Shown: positions 1 through 9,060 of the stretch, piece by piece
Layout: every line of letters begins with the position of its first letter
Numbering within the stretch: position 1 is the first letter of the stretch
DNA from: Mesorhizobium sp.
GTDB lineage: Bacteria; Pseudomonadota; Alphaproteobacteria; Rhizobiales; Rhizobiaceae
Reading direction: 5' to 3'
DNA: 61,636 nucleotides
NCBI GenBank assembly: GCA_004020545.1
Contig: SAQE01000036.1
Coordinates: 1 to 61,636, forward strand
Made by a program: the position numbers and the translations under genes
The notes under the pieces: model-generated
What the model was told of the DNA's origin: nothing
What the model saw: only the letters and a program-made list of their open reading frames with translations
The model's database searches: none

Positions 1-121
1 TCCCCCTTCATCCTTTACCCACGGAATCACCAACCCGGTTCCGTGCAAAGGCCTCACAAGGGGAGAGGGTGGAGGCCTAGCCTTGGCATTTGCGCAGCCC
101 GGCCATCTTGCCTAAGTTGAC

Positions 122-139
122 GGTTCGCTCGGACGAACC
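122..139. promoter_or_regulatory. Short inverted repeat upstream of the dipeptidase
   Basis: Six-base arms GGTTCG and CGAACC flank a 6-base spacer about 25 bases before the dipeptidase start. It could be an operator or a leader hairpin. No T-tract follows, so it is not a terminator. Nothing else is recognisable in the first 164 bases. Confidence 0.2.
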
Positions 140-164
140 TTCGTCCCGCCTGCCCCCGAATTGA

Positions 165-1235
165 ATGGCTTCCCTGATGACCGAAATCGACCTGATCCCC
201 GTCTTCGACGGCCACAACGACACGCTGCTTCGGCTCTACCAATCCAAGGAAGCGGATGTCGAAAAGCTGTTCATCGAAGGGACGCCGGGCGGCCATATCG
301 ATCTGCCACGCGCCAACAAAGGCGGCTTTGCCGGCGGCATGTTCGCGATCTTCCCGCCGCCGATCGAAAAGACCAAGCGCAGCGTCGTGCCGCCGGCGCC
401 GAGCGACAATGAGCCCCTGCCGCCGGAACTGCCGCGCGCCGAGGCGATCACCTCCACCATCGGCATGGCCTCGATCCTGTTCAGGTTGGAGCGCGCCGGC
501 GCGCTGACCGTCTGCCGCAGCGCCGGCGATATCCGCGAGGCGATGGCGAAGGGCTCGATTGCGGCGGTGTTCCATATCGAAGGCGTCGAGGCGATCGATC
601 CCGAGCTTGCCATGCTCGACGTGCTGCACGCCGCCGGCCTGCGCTCGCTGGGCATCGTCTGGAGTCGCCCTAACGCTTTCGGCAATGGCGTGCCGTTCCG
701 CTTCCCCTCGTCGCCCGATACCGGGCCTGGCCTCACCGATGCCGGCAAGGCGCTGGTCAAGGCCTGCAACCAGCTCAGGATAATGATCGACCTCTCGCAT
801 CTCAACGAGAAGGGTTTTCGTGATGTGGCTGCGCTGAGCGATGCGCCGCTGGTCGCCACCCATTCCAACGTGCATGCGATCTGCGGCCATTCGCGCAACC
901 TGACCGATTGGCAGCTCGGCGCGATCCGCGAATCGGGCGGCATGGTGGGCCTGAACTTCGCCACCGGCTTCCTGCGCGAGGACGGCCGCATGAATGCCGA
1001 CACCGGCCTCGACATCATGGTGCGCCACATCGATTCGCTGCTGCAGGCGCTGGGCGAAGACGGCGTTGGCCTGGGCTCGGATTTTGACGGCGCCATGATC
1101 CCCGCCGTCATCGGCGACGTCGCCGGCCTGCCCAAGCTCATCGAAGCACTCGCCGCGCGCGGTTTCGGGCGCGCGCTGATCGATAAGATCGCCTATCGCA
1201 ATTGGTTGAGCGTGCTGGAAAGGACCATCGGCTAG
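165..1235 (+). CDS. Membrane dipeptidase, peptidase M19 (renal dipeptidase) family
   Basis: A 356-residue zinc dipeptidase of the M19/amidohydrolase fold, a usual length for the family. The metal-site residues can be placed in order: HxD near the N-terminus (H17, D19), the bridging glutamate in FHIEG (E139), histidines in DLSH (H212) and ATHS (H233), and the aspartate in GSDFDG (D306). Family members hydrolyse dipeptides, often with dehydro- or D-residues at the C-terminal position. No signal peptide is visible, so it is probably cytoplasmic. An internal ATG at 177 is an alternative start. It converges on the 85-residue gene. It could release amino acids or methylated amino acids for the surrounding catabolic genes, but the substrate is not evident. 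Confidence 0.9.
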   Translation: MASLMTEIDLIPVFDGHNDTLLRLYQSKEADVEKLFIEGTPGGHIDLPRANKGGFAGGMFAIFPPPIEKTKRSVVPPAPSDNEPLPPELPRAEAITSTIGMASILFRLERAGALTVCRSAGDIREAMAKGSIAAVFHIEGVEAIDPELAMLDVLHAAGLRSLGIVWSRPNAFGNGVPFRFPSSPDTGPGLTDAGKALVKACNQLRIMIDLSHLNEKGFRDVAALSDAPLVATHSNVHAICGHSRNLTDWQLGAIRESGGMVGLNFATGFLREDGRMNADTGLDIMVRHIDSLLQALGEDGVGLGSDFDGAMIPAVIGDVAGLPKLIEALAARGFGRALIDKIAYRNWLSVLERTIG

Positions 1236-1242
1236 GCGAGAA

Positions 1243-1500
1243 CTACTGCGCGTAGCCGATGCGCATCAGCCATTCCTTGCCGACGCCGCGGTCGCGGATG
1301 ATCGGCAAGGGGTCCTCGTGGTCGAGCCGCGCGCAGATGCGGTAGACCTCGAGCGTCTCGGCGTTCATCTCGCCGCGCTTGAAGAAATACATCGCCGCCG
1401 CGTAGCGGGTGCGGCCGGACCACATCTCGCCGAGCGGCGTGTTGACCAGCTCCCACTGCTCGGCGGCTTCCGCTTCCGCCTCTTCCAGATCGCTTGCCAT
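1243..1500 (-). CDS. Conserved-looking small protein (85 aa) in the GcvT operon
   Basis: An acidic-N-terminal 85-residue protein with no signal peptide or membrane segment and no domain I recognise. Its ATG lies one base after the stop of the GcvT-like gene, so it is almost certainly cotranslated with it. It contains a compact charged core (GEMWSGRTRYAAAMYFFKRG) followed by a segment about bases and guanidino-like residues that resembles no known fold to me. The tight linkage suggests a small subunit or chaperone for the folate enzyme or for the FAD oxidoreductases upstream. That role is inference from position only. Confidence 0.7.
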   Translation of the reverse strand: MASDLEEAEAEAAEQWELVNTPLGEMWSGRTRYAAAMYFFKRGEMNAETLEVYRICARLDHEDPLPIIRDRGVGKEWLMRIGYAQ

Positions 1501-1501
1501 G

Positions 1502-2737
1502 TCAGAAATCCGCCGGCGGGTTGGCGGTGCGGCGGTCGAGCTTGATGAAGGGCCGCGGCACCACCTTCGCCCGCTTCATCAGCTTCTGGTACTGCAGCTC
1601 GCGCATCGCGTAAATCTCGACCCAGAGGTCGTCGACGATCGTGTCGCCATAGGGCCGCTGCAATGAGGCGATGGCGATGTTGCGCTTGGCCATGGGCGAC
1701 CACATCGCCGAGCTCACCAGCCCGACCTCCTGGCTTTTGCGATAGTAGACGATGGCATGCTCGGCCGGGATGTTGCCTTCGATCTCAAGCCCGACCAGCA
1801 CGTGGCGCAGCTTCTTGCTTGCCCGGGCTTCGAGGATGGCGCGGCGTCCGTTGAAGTGGCCTTTCTCCGGATCGACCATCAAGCCGAGGCCGATCTCGTC
1901 CGGCATGCGCAGGCGGTTGGCGCGGACGGCGTGCACGGCAGTGGTGAAATCGGCATTGGCGACGATCAGCCCGGCTTCCAGCCGGGCTCGGTTCAGCGCC
2001 GTGTAGCCGATGGCGCGGATGCCGCGCAGCTCGCCAGCCGCCATCAGCCGGTCCCACAGGCTCAGCGCCTTGCCGGCAGGCACGAACAGCTCATAGCCGA
2101 GGTCGCCGGTGAAGCCGGTGCGCGAGATGGTGAGGGTGGCGCCGTCATGCGCGAATTCGGCGAGATCGAAAACCTTGAGCCGCTCGACACCGACAAAGCC
2201 GGCGTCGCGCAGGATGGCGAAGGAGGTCGGACCTTGCAAAGCGAGCCCGGCGACGGCCTCCGTCTCTTCCTCGACGCTCACCTCGAACCGAAAAGCGCTG
2301 TCGAGCAGCCAGGGCAGATGCCGCTCCTGCGAGCACAGCCGGAAGCGCGTCGGCGACAGCCGGAACAGCGTGCCGTCGTCAAGCACGAAGCCTTCATCGT
2401 CGCACCAGGCGGTGTAGTGAACGCGGCCGGGTTTCAGCCTGGTCACGTCGCGCAGCGTGACGCGGTCGAGATAAGCTTCGGCGTCCGGGCCCTCGATCCG
2501 GTATTTCGTCATCGGCGAGATGTCGAAGAGTGCTGCCTGGCTGCGGATGGAGAAATATTCGAGCTCCTCGTCCCACAGCGAATGCGGCGCGCGGTAGCCG
2601 GCCCAGTTATACCAGTCGTTCTTCAGCGCCAACGCGTCGATGCGCGGCTGGAAGGGCGTGCCCAGCCGCAACGTGCGGAAGTGGGATTGCGCGATGGCGC
2701 GGTCGGTTGATGGTTGGACGGTGGGATGATGGTTCAT
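1502..2737 (-). CDS. GcvT-like aminomethyltransferase / folate-dependent demethylase family protein
   Basis: A 411-residue member of the glycine-cleavage T-protein/DmdA family. Visible family features are the N-terminal segment WYNWAGYRAP, the FDISPMTKYRIEGPDA core, a RTGFTGDLGYELFVP segment that lines the folate site, and a C-terminal GcvT_C barrel (ALASLQRPYGD region). Relatives move a methyl or methylene group from an amine or sulfonium substrate to tetrahydrofolate. It is not accompanied by GcvH or GcvP, so it is not the housekeeping glycine-cleavage gene. It lies downstream of two FAD oxidoreductases with a palindromic repeat between them. A role in N-demethylation of an amine taken up by the island is a reasonable inference. 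Confidence 0.85.
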   Translation of the reverse strand: MNHHPTVQPSTDRAIAQSHFRTLRLGTPFQPRIDALALKNDWYNWAGYRAPHSLWDEELEYFSIRSQAALFDISPMTKYRIEGPDAEAYLDRVTLRDVTRLKPGRVHYTAWCDDEGFVLDDGTLFRLSPTRFRLCSQERHLPWLLDSAFRFEVSVEEETEAVAGLALQGPTSFAILRDAGFVGVERLKVFDLAEFAHDGATLTISRTGFTGDLGYELFVPAGKALSLWDRLMAAGELRGIRAIGYTALNRARLEAGLIVANADFTTAVHAVRANRLRMPDEIGLGLMVDPEKGHFNGRRAILEARASKKLRHVLVGLEIEGNIPAEHAIVYYRKSQEVGLVSSAMWSPMAKRNIAIASLQRPYGDTIVDDLWVEIYAMRELQYQKLMKRAKVVPRPFIKLDRRTANPPADF

Positions 2738-2751
2738 GACGGCGTTGCTTC

Positions 2752-2913
2752 GCGCCCCCCTCTGTCCTGCCGGACATCTCCCCCTCTTGAGGGGAGATTG
2801 GCTGTTGCCGGCGATTTCGCCAATCTCCGACGTTGCAAGAAAGGCGCCGACAGATCGAGCTGCTGATCTCCCTCCTTGAGGGGGAGATGCCCGGCAGGGC
2901 AGAGGGGGGCGCC
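2752..2913. repeat. Palindromic intergenic repeat element, type 1 copy A
   Basis: About 160 bases whose ends are near-perfect inverted copies: the left end reads GCGCCCCCCTCTG then TCCTGCCGGACATCTCCCC, and the right end is its complement. A second copy, with about 30 identical bases at the left arm, lies at 30453-30617. Such mosaic palindromic elements are typical of rhizobial intergenic DNA. It separates the FAD oxidoreductase pair from the GcvT-like gene and fills the only long gap of this operon, so it may affect readthrough or mRNA stability. Confidence 0.8.
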
Positions 2914-2948
2914 GTAGAACGCTGCGCTTGCAAATAGCGAATTCATCC

Positions 2949-4523
2949 TCATGCCCTCATCGCGATGACACGCCGCGCGGCGTTGAGGCCGGGCGCGCCG
3001 GAGACGCCGCCGCCCGGATGCGAACCGGCGCCGGCAAGAAACAGGCCTTCGAGCGGCGTGTCGTAGCCCGACCAGCCCGAAACCGGCCGCGACATCAGCA
3101 TCTGGTCGGCCTGCAACTCGCCGTGGTGCCAGTGGCCGCCGGGCATGCGATAGCGCGCCTCGATGTCGGCCGGCGTCAAAAGCTCGGCATGGCCGACCGT
3201 TGCGCCGATCCCCGGCGCGTAGGTTTCGAGCTGCGCCATGATTGCGTTCAGGAATTGCGGCTTGCCGGCGGACCAGCCCTGCCTCAACGCATAGGGGGCA
3301 TATTGCACCACGGCCGAGAGCACGCATGCGCCGGAGGGCGCTAGCATGGGATCGGTGAGGCTGGGCAGCGTGATCTCCATCACCGGCTCGGGCGAGAACT
3401 CGCCATATTTCGAGGGATTGAAGGCACGCTCGACATGATCGGGCGAAGGCGCGATGACGAGGCGGCCCTTGTGGCCAGCAGCATCAACGCCAGTGAATTG
3501 CGGCGGCTGGTCGAGCGCCAGATGGAGCTTTGCCGCATCGCCCTTCATGCGGATGTTCCTCACCTTGCGGACAAAGCCGGTGTCGACCTCGCGCGGGCCG
3601 ACCAGATCGAGGATCGTCGTTGCCGGGTTGATCGCGGAAACGACGGACTTGGCCCGCAGCGTCTCGCCGCCTTGCGTGACGACGCCGACGGCGCGGCCCT
3701 TTTCGACGATGACCTTGGCGACGGGCGATGCCTTGCGGATAGAGACGCCTGCCTTCTCGGCTGCCGAACGGATAGCGGCGACGACGGCGCCCATGCCGCC
3801 TTTCGGTAGGATCTGCGCCCCGGCGAGGCCGCCGATCTCACCGGCCAGCCGGTAGTAGAGGCCGAGCAGCGAGCTCGGCGAGCGCGGTCCGAGATGGGAG
3901 CCGAGCGTCGCGTCGAAGGCGAGCAGGCCCTTCAGCCTGTCGTCCGAAAGCTGCTCGTCGAGCAGGTCGTAGACATTTATCAGAAGCACGCGCAGGAAAT
4001 CGCGCATGTCTTCCTTGCCGAGTTTCTTCAATGCCAGCGCCGTCCGGCCGAGCCCGGTCATTTCGGCGAGCGACATGCCGGCAAGGTCTGGCGGGCGGCG
4101 CACCAGAAAAGGCTTCAGCACGCCGGCATAGCGCAGCAATTGCGCGCGCAGTTCCTTCCAGGCGGATTGTTCCGAAGGGCTCGCGCCGGTCAGCACCTCG
4201 CCATAGGCGCCGTGCAGCACCAGCGGACCGTCCTTCGACAATGCGACCGACGGCACGAAATCGCCGCGCTCGACCTTAAGCCCATGGCGTTCCAGCTCCA
4301 GCGTCTTCACCACATCGGGATGCAGGTGATTGAGCAGATGGGCGACCGCGGAGACGCGGAAGCCCGGCGCGAATTCCTCGGTGCGCGCGGCACCACCGAC
4401 CTCGTTGCCGGCCTCGAGCAGCAGCACCTTGCGGCCGGACTTCGCCAGCGTGGCGGCAGCGACAAGGCCGTTGTGGCCACCGCCGATGACGATGGCGTCC
4501 CAGTTCGCTTCAGATGACGTCAT
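2949..4523 (-). CDS. NAD(P)/FAD-dependent oxidoreductase, phytoene-desaturase-like (second of a tandem pair)
   Basis: A 524-residue flavoprotein. The N-terminal dinucleotide-binding motif IGGGHNGLVAAATLA (residues about 12-27) is followed by the acidic residue of the ADP-ribose site (LLLEAGNEVGGAAR). The C-terminal FAD motif is LFLAGAGSHPGGGVSGAPG. This architecture is that of the CrtI/CrtO-like amine-oxidoreductase superfamily. No other carotenoid gene is nearby, so carotenoid desaturation is unlikely. Its start overlaps the end of the upstream paralogue by 14 bases, implying coupled translation and probably a heteromeric or sequential function with it. Substrate unknown. An oxidation linked to the GcvT-like enzyme downstream is inferred. 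Confidence 0.85.
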   Translation of the reverse strand: MTSSEANWDAIVIGGGHNGLVAAATLAKSGRKVLLLEAGNEVGGAARTEEFAPGFRVSAVAHLLNHLHPDVVKTLELERHGLKVERGDFVPSVALSKDGPLVLHGAYGEVLTGASPSEQSAWKELRAQLLRYAGVLKPFLVRRPPDLAGMSLAEMTGLGRTALALKKLGKEDMRDFLRVLLINVYDLLDEQLSDDRLKGLLAFDATLGSHLGPRSPSSLLGLYYRLAGEIGGLAGAQILPKGGMGAVVAAIRSAAEKAGVSIRKASPVAKVIVEKGRAVGVVTQGGETLRAKSVVSAINPATTILDLVGPREVDTGFVRKVRNIRMKGDAAKLHLALDQPPQFTGVDAAGHKGRLVIAPSPDHVERAFNPSKYGEFSPEPVMEITLPSLTDPMLAPSGACVLSAVVQYAPYALRQGWSAGKPQFLNAIMAQLETYAPGIGATVGHAELLTPADIEARYRMPGGHWHHGELQADQMLMSRPVSGWSGYDTPLEGLFLAGAGSHPGGGVSGAPGLNAARRVIAMRA

Positions 4524-6129
4524 GGGCCGGGCTCATATGCAGGGTTGGCTTGGCGAGGTCGCGCAGGATCTCGGCGGCGGCGTTGCGTCCGGGCGCGCCC
4601 ATGACGCCGCCGCCGGGATGGGTGGAGGAGCCGCACATGTAGAGCCCACTGAGCGGCGAGCGGTATTGGGCGTAGCCCGGCACCGGGCGGTTGAAGAGCA
4701 GCTGGTCGAAGGTGAGCTCGCCCTGAAAAATGTTGCCTTCGGTAAGGCCGACCTCGGCCTCGATCTCGCGCGGCGTACGCACCTCCATATGGACGATGCG
4801 GTCGCGGAAGCCCGGCGAGTATTCGTCGATCTGCGCAATCACGCTTTCGGCGAAGCCATCGCGGTCGGCGCCGGTCCAGTCGCGACCTTCTATCCTGGGC
4901 GGCGCGTATTGGACGAAGCAGCTCATGAAATGCTTGCCCGGCGGCGCCATGGTCGGGTCGAGCGTGGTCGGGATCATCATGTCGAGGAAGGGGTCGGCCG
5001 ACCAGCGTCCGGCCTTCCAGTCGTCATAGGCGCGCTCCATGCGCTCGATGGAATCGGTGAAGTGCATGTCGGCGCGGTAGACCGGCGAGTCCTTCGGCAA
5101 GGCCGGAAATTCGGGGAGCGAATCCAGCGCGATGTTGACCTTGCCGGACGAGCCGCGGATCTTGAAGTTCCTGACCCTGCGCAGGAAGATATCGGGCAGT
5201 TCCTTTTCCTCGACCAGCTTCAGGAAGGTGCGCTTGACGTCGGCGTTGGAGATGACGAGCTTGCCGTAGACCTCCTCGCCGCCGGCAAGCACCACGCCCT
5301 TGGCCTTGCCGTTCCTGATCAGCACATGGTCGACCTCGGCGCCGGTGCGGATGGTGCCGCCGGAGGCCTTGAAGGAGGCGGCGAGCGCCTTGGTGACGGC
5401 GCCCATGCCGCCGCGCGCATAGCCCCAGGCGCCGACCGAGCCGTCGACCTCGCCCATATAGTGGTGGAGGAGCACATAGGCCGTGCCGGGCGACATCGGA
5501 CCGAGCGCGGTGCCGATAATGCCGGAAAGCGCGAAGTTCGCCTTGATGACGTCGGTCTCGAAATACTCGTCGAGGAAATCCGAGATCGACATCGTCCAGA
5601 AGCGCAAGGTCAGCGCCATCTCCTCGGCCGTGAGACCGGCGAATTTCCGGCCGAGATAGAGCAGCTCGCCGAGGTCGCGCGGCTTGAAGCTGGTCGGGTC
5701 GGGCGCGGTGCGCATCAGCAGCGGCTGGATGAAGCGGCACTGTCTTGTGACGTCGCGCGAGTAGCGGTCATAGGCCTCGGCGTCGCGCTTGGAAAAGCGC
5801 GCGAACTCGCGGCGGTGCGCATCGTGGTCGCGGTAGTTGGCGAGGTAGTCGCCGTCTCGGGTGAAGACCGCGCCGCCCTCGTAGGAAATCACCTGCAGGC
5901 CGAAGCGCGGCAGCTCCAGGTCGCGCATGATCTCGGGCCGGAACAGCGAGCAGACATAGGAGCAGTTGGAATAGAGAAAGCCCGGCGTCAGCTCACGGCT
6001 GGTGGCGGCGCCGCCGACCCAGTCGTTCTTCTCGACCACCAGCACGTCGAGCCCGGCGCGCTGCAGGTAACAGGCGTTGACCAGTCCGTTGTGGCCGCCG
6101 CCGATGACGATCGCATCCCACGCCTTCAT
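4510..6129 (-). CDS. NAD(P)/FAD-dependent oxidoreductase, phytoene-desaturase-like (first of a tandem pair)
   Basis: A 539-residue paralogue of the next gene. It has the same layout: IGGGHNGLVNACYLQ for FAD at the N-terminus, VVEKNDWVGGAA, and the C-terminal LYMCGSSTHPGGGVMGAPG signature. It is the first gene of the minus-strand operon, and its control region is shared with the divergent methyltransferase and carries a TTGAA-N6-TTCAA operator. Tandem CrtI-like pairs of this size recur in proteobacteria without carotenoid genes and are poorly characterised. No membrane anchor is seen. A redox role in amine or lipid-like substrate catabolism is inference. Confidence 0.85.
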   Translation of the reverse strand: MKAWDAIVIGGGHNGLVNACYLQRAGLDVLVVEKNDWVGGAATSRELTPGFLYSNCSYVCSLFRPEIMRDLELPRFGLQVISYEGGAVFTRDGDYLANYRDHDAHRREFARFSKRDAEAYDRYSRDVTRQCRFIQPLLMRTAPDPTSFKPRDLGELLYLGRKFAGLTAEEMALTLRFWTMSISDFLDEYFETDVIKANFALSGIIGTALGPMSPGTAYVLLHHYMGEVDGSVGAWGYARGGMGAVTKALAASFKASGGTIRTGAEVDHVLIRNGKAKGVVLAGGEEVYGKLVISNADVKRTFLKLVEEKELPDIFLRRVRNFKIRGSSGKVNIALDSLPEFPALPKDSPVYRADMHFTDSIERMERAYDDWKAGRWSADPFLDMMIPTTLDPTMAPPGKHFMSCFVQYAPPRIEGRDWTGADRDGFAESVIAQIDEYSPGFRDRIVHMEVRTPREIEAEVGLTEGNIFQGELTFDQLLFNRPVPGYAQYRSPLSGLYMCGSSTHPGGGVMGAPGRNAAAEILRDLAKPTLHMSPAHDVI

Positions 6130-6226
6130 GCGCGCTCACCCTCCATCCGGCCGCCCTTCATTTTTGCATGATCTTGGCCCTGATCGCCCGAATTTGGCAC
6201 GGCTAACGGCTTTTTGTCCAGGCATA

Positions 6227-6242
6227 TTGAATGAATGTTCAA
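6227..6242. promoter_or_regulatory. Candidate TetR-family operator, site A (TTGAA-N6-TTCAA)
   Basis: The 16 bases TTGAATGAATGTTCAA lie between the divergent FAD oxidoreductase operon (start 6129) and the methyltransferase-regulator operon (start 6310). The outer arms are a perfect inverted repeat with the same spacing as sites at 14424 and 17353. It is well placed for autoregulation of the TetR gene at 7111 and control of both operons. Confidence 0.6.
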
Positions 6243-6309
6243 CAAATTGTGTTGCGTTTTCCCGTTGATGCGCTAGGCTTTACCCCGCATTTCTGGAGGC
6301 CGAGATCCG

Positions 6310-7104
6310 ATGATCGAAACGGCTGACGCCGAGCCGGAATATGACGACACCGCCATTCGCTTCCTGGAAGCGCTCTGGGGCGATGGCTATCTGTCGCCGG
6401 GCGGTCCCGAAGAAGTCGACCGCGTGGTCGAAGGCCTGGCGCTCAAGGGCAAGACGATCCTCGATATCGGCTGCGGCGCCGGCGGCATCACGCTGCATCT
6501 GGTCGCGCGCCATGGCGCGGCGCATGCGATCGGCTTCGACGTCGAACGGCCGGTGATCGAGGCGGCGAGGCGAGGGGTGGCCGTGCAGGGTCTCCAAGAC
6601 CGTGTCCGCTTCGTTCAGGCGCCGCCTGGACCGCTGCCGTTTGCCGACGCTTCCTTCGATGTCGTCTTCTCCAAGGATGCGCTGTTGCATGTGCCCGACA
6701 AAGACGCGCTGTTCGCAGAAATCTTCCGCGTGCTGAACCCGGGCGGCGTGTTCGCCGCGTCGAACTGGATGATCGGGCATGACGGCGAGCCGTCGCCTGA
6801 GATGAAGGCCTATGTCGCAGCCGAGGGGCTCTCCTTCGCCATGGCCTCGCCGGCGCGCTACGCCGAAGCGATGCGGCGCGCCGGCTTTACCGACATCACC
6901 ATACGCGACCGCAATCCATGGTACCGCGAGGTCGCGCGGGACGAATTGGCGCGCCTGAAGGGGCCGCTTTATCAACCCGTCGCCGCTGCGGTCGGCGCGG
7001 CCTATGTCGACAAGAACATCCGGACCTGGGAGGCGATGCAGAAGGTGCTTGACAGTGGCGAGCACCGCCCCACTCATCTGCGCGGTTGGAAGCCGGTTGG
7101 ATAG
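6310..7104 (+). CDS. Class I SAM-dependent methyltransferase, possibly N-methyltransferase type
   Basis: A 264-residue Rossmann methyltransferase. Motif I is [15 protein letters not shown] (about residues 53-67), the acidic ribose-binding residue lies in IGFDVERP, and the motif IV region is [13 protein letters not shown]. The N-terminal [12 protein letters not shown] segment resembles the corresponding stretch of phosphoethanolamine and sarcosine-type N-methyltransferases, so a small amine is a plausible acceptor. It is followed six bases later by the TetR regulator, so the two are probably one transcript under site A. A methylating enzyme in an otherwise demethylating island is notable. It may act in reverse flux balancing or on a regulatory ligand, which is speculative. 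Confidence 0.8.
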   Translation: MIETADAEPEYDDTAIRFLEALWGDGYLSPGGPEEVDRVVEGLALKGKTILDIGCGAGGITLHLVARHGAAHAIGFDVERPVIEAARRGVAVQGLQDRVRFVQAPPGPLPFADASFDVVFSKDALLHVPDKDALFAEIFRVLNPGGVFAASNWMIGHDGEPSPEMKAYVAAEGLSFAMASPARYAEAMRRAGFTDITIRDRNPWYREVARDELARLKGPLYQPVAAAVGAAYVDKNIRTWEAMQKVLDSGEHRPTHLRGWKPVG

Positions 7105-7110
7105 CCGGCG

Positions 7111-7797
7111 ATGCTGGAGACCGTCACACCCATGAAGACTGCAGAGGCCACCGACAATGCCGCTGAATCGCTGCGCAAAGGCGATGCCGAAAAGCGCGGC
7201 CGCAAGGCCTCGAAAGAGGTCCGGCAGCTGCAACTGATCGAGGCGACGATCGATTCACTGGCCAAGCGCGGCTATGCCGAAACGACGATGGCCAATGTCG
7301 CGGATGGCGCAGGCCTGTCGCGCGGCATCGTCAACTTCCATTTCGAGAGCAAGGAAAAGCTCCTGATCGCCACGCTGCAGCACATGTATGACGAGTATTC
7401 GGCGCATTGGCGCACAGCCTTGCAGAAGGCGGGCGACGATCCGGCGCGACAATTGCAGCATCTGGTGTGGGCCGATTTCGATCGATCGATCTGCAACAAG
7501 CGCAAGCTCGCGGCTTGGCTCGCCTTCTGGGGCGAAGCCAAGTCGCGGCCGATCTACCAGGCGCTGAGCAGCTCGCGCGACAATCACTACCAGCAGGTCT
7601 TCATCGATCTCTGCACGACGCTCAAACAGAGCGGCGGCTATGCCTATGAGCCCCAGGCCATTGCGCTAGCGCTCAGCGCCATGCTCGAGGGCCTGTGGCT
7701 GCGGCTGATGATGGGGACGGAGGACACCACGCGCGAGACCGCGCTGCAGGCGGCGAACGCGTTTTTGGCCGCCGCCTTCCCGAAACACTATGGCTAG
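7111..7797 (+). CDS. TetR/BetI-like transcriptional regulator
   Basis: A 228-residue TetR-family repressor. The N-terminal basic segment (RGRKASKEVR) precedes a canonical helix-turn-helix: TIDSLAKRGYAETTMANVA, then GLSRGIVNFHFESKEKLL. The C-terminal ligand domain resembles the BetI class (WLAFWGEAKSRP). BetI-type proteins bind choline-like quaternary amines. It lies among amine transport and oxidation genes, which carry the three shared palindromes, making it the natural candidate for their repressor. A second ATG at 7132 is an alternative start, and neither has a strong ribosome-binding site. Assignment of the operators to this protein is inference. Confidence 0.85.
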   Translation: MLETVTPMKTAEATDNAAESLRKGDAEKRGRKASKEVRQLQLIEATIDSLAKRGYAETTMANVADGAGLSRGIVNFHFESKEKLLIATLQHMYDEYSAHWRTALQKAGDDPARQLQHLVWADFDRSICNKRKLAAWLAFWGEAKSRPIYQALSSSRDNHYQQVFIDLCTTLKQSGGYAYEPQAIALALSAMLEGLWLRLMMGTEDTTRETALQAANAFLAAAFPKHYG

Positions 7798-7862
7798 CAA
7801 AAGCCGGGGGTTCGCAACAGCCGGCCTACAAGACCGGCAAGACCAAAAGAGGATGGAACAGC

Positions 7863-8945
7863 ATGAAGAATCTTAGCCGACGCCTGACTTTGACCTTGGC
7901 GCTTGGGAGTGCGATCGCGGCTTCGGCGGCGGCGTTCGCCGTCGCCGCCGACAAGGACCTGACCGTGTTCGACTGGTCCGGCTACGAGGACCCGAGCTTC
8001 CACGGCAAATATATCGAGAAGAACGGCGACTCGCCGAGCTTCGCCTTCTTTGGCGACGAGGATGAGGCTTTCGAAAAGATCCGCTCCGGGTTCAAGTCCG
8101 ATCTAGGCCATCCCTGCTCGCAAAGCGTGGTGAAGTGGCGCGAAGCGGGACTGCTGCAGCCGCTCGACACTTCGAAGATCACCGGCTGGAAGGACCTCAA
8201 TCCCGGCATCATGGCGATGAAGGCCCTCGCCACCACGCCCGACGGCAAGGCCTGGTTCATGCCCTGGGACTGGGGCGACACCCAGCTCACCTACAATTCC
8301 GATAAGATCGCCGAAAAGGACGTGCAGTCGCTGAAGGCTTTCGCCGATCCGAAATACAAGGGCAGGGTCTCGATCCCCGACAATGTCGACGACGCCTATG
8401 CGCTGGCCAGTCTCGCCATCGGGTTGAAAGATTGGACCAAGATGACGGACGAGCAGTTCAAGCAGGCGTCCGACTTCCTGCGCCAGGTGCACAAGAATGT
8501 CCGCTCCTACTGGACCGACACCACCGACATCGTGCAGCTGCTCTCGGGCGGCGAAGTCGACCTCGCCTGGGCCTGGAACGATGCGACGGTGCAGTCGGTC
8601 AAGGCCGGCGTGCCGATCAAGTCCAAGAAGGGCACCGACGAGGGCATCTCGACCTGGGTGTGCGGCTACGTGCTGTTCAAGGACGCGCCCGGCAACATCG
8701 ACAAGGCCTATGACTACCTCAACGCCGTCAACGATCCGGAAATCGCCAAGGTGCTGGTCAAGGACTGGGGCTACGGCCAGGCCAACGCCAAGGGCATGGC
8801 CGGCGTCGACCGGGCGGTGCTGAAGGAAAAGGGCTACGACAACGTGGAAAAGTGGGTCGACAAGACGCTGTTCCAGCAGCCGCTGCCTTCCGAGCTCAAG
8901 CTCAAGATGATCGCCGAGTTCGAGAAGATCAAAGCCGGCTATTGA
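7863..8945 (+). CDS. PotD/PotF-like ABC transporter substrate-binding protein (copy 1)
   Basis: A 360-residue periplasmic binding protein with a cleavable signal peptide (basic MKNLSRR, hydrophobic run, cleavage near AVA-AD about residue 30). The mature part begins DLTVFDWSGYEDP, the spermidine/putrescine-type fold. The start at 7863 is preceded by AGAGGA, and upstream in-frame codons lie inside the TetR gene and are rejected. It lies 65 bases after TetR and is followed by a close paralogue. Both probably feed the PotBCA-type permease on the opposite strand. A linear amine or betaine ligand is likely, but the exact one is unknown. Confidence 0.9.
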   Translation: MKNLSRRLTLTLALGSAIAASAAAFAVAADKDLTVFDWSGYEDPSFHGKYIEKNGDSPSFAFFGDEDEAFEKIRSGFKSDLGHPCSQSVVKWREAGLLQPLDTSKITGWKDLNPGIMAMKALATTPDGKAWFMPWDWGDTQLTYNSDKIAEKDVQSLKAFADPKYKGRVSIPDNVDDAYALASLAIGLKDWTKMTDEQFKQASDFLRQVHKNVRSYWTDTTDIVQLLSGGEVDLAWAWNDATVQSVKAGVPIKSKKGTDEGISTWVCGYVLFKDAPGNIDKAYDYLNAVNDPEIAKVLVKDWGYGQANAKGMAGVDRAVLKEKGYDNVEKWVDKTLFQQPLPSELKLKMIAEFEKIKAGY

Positions 8946-8965
8946 GCGCTGGCTTGAGGTCTCGC

Positions 8966-8984
8966 CCGCTCCGCATCCGAGCGG
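8966..8984. other. Intercistronic hairpin between the two binding-protein genes
   Basis: CCGCTC and GAGCGG enclose a 7-base loop in the 115-base spacer between the two binding-protein genes. There is no T-tract. Such hairpins commonly protect binding-protein messages from 3' decay; here the role is inferred. Confidence 0.3.
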
Positions 8985-9060
8985 ACGGGCGGGCTCGCCA
9001 AAGCTACTGAATTCTCCTAACTTCCGCCAATGCGTTCGCGACGGGGGAGTTTTTCGCGCC

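Noticed and set aside
4330-6171. 613-residue open frame antisense to the FAD oxidoreductase pair
   Set aside because: It mirrors the codon pattern of the real genes on the other strand, is Arg/Gly/Ala/His-rich with no domain, and has no ribosome-binding site.
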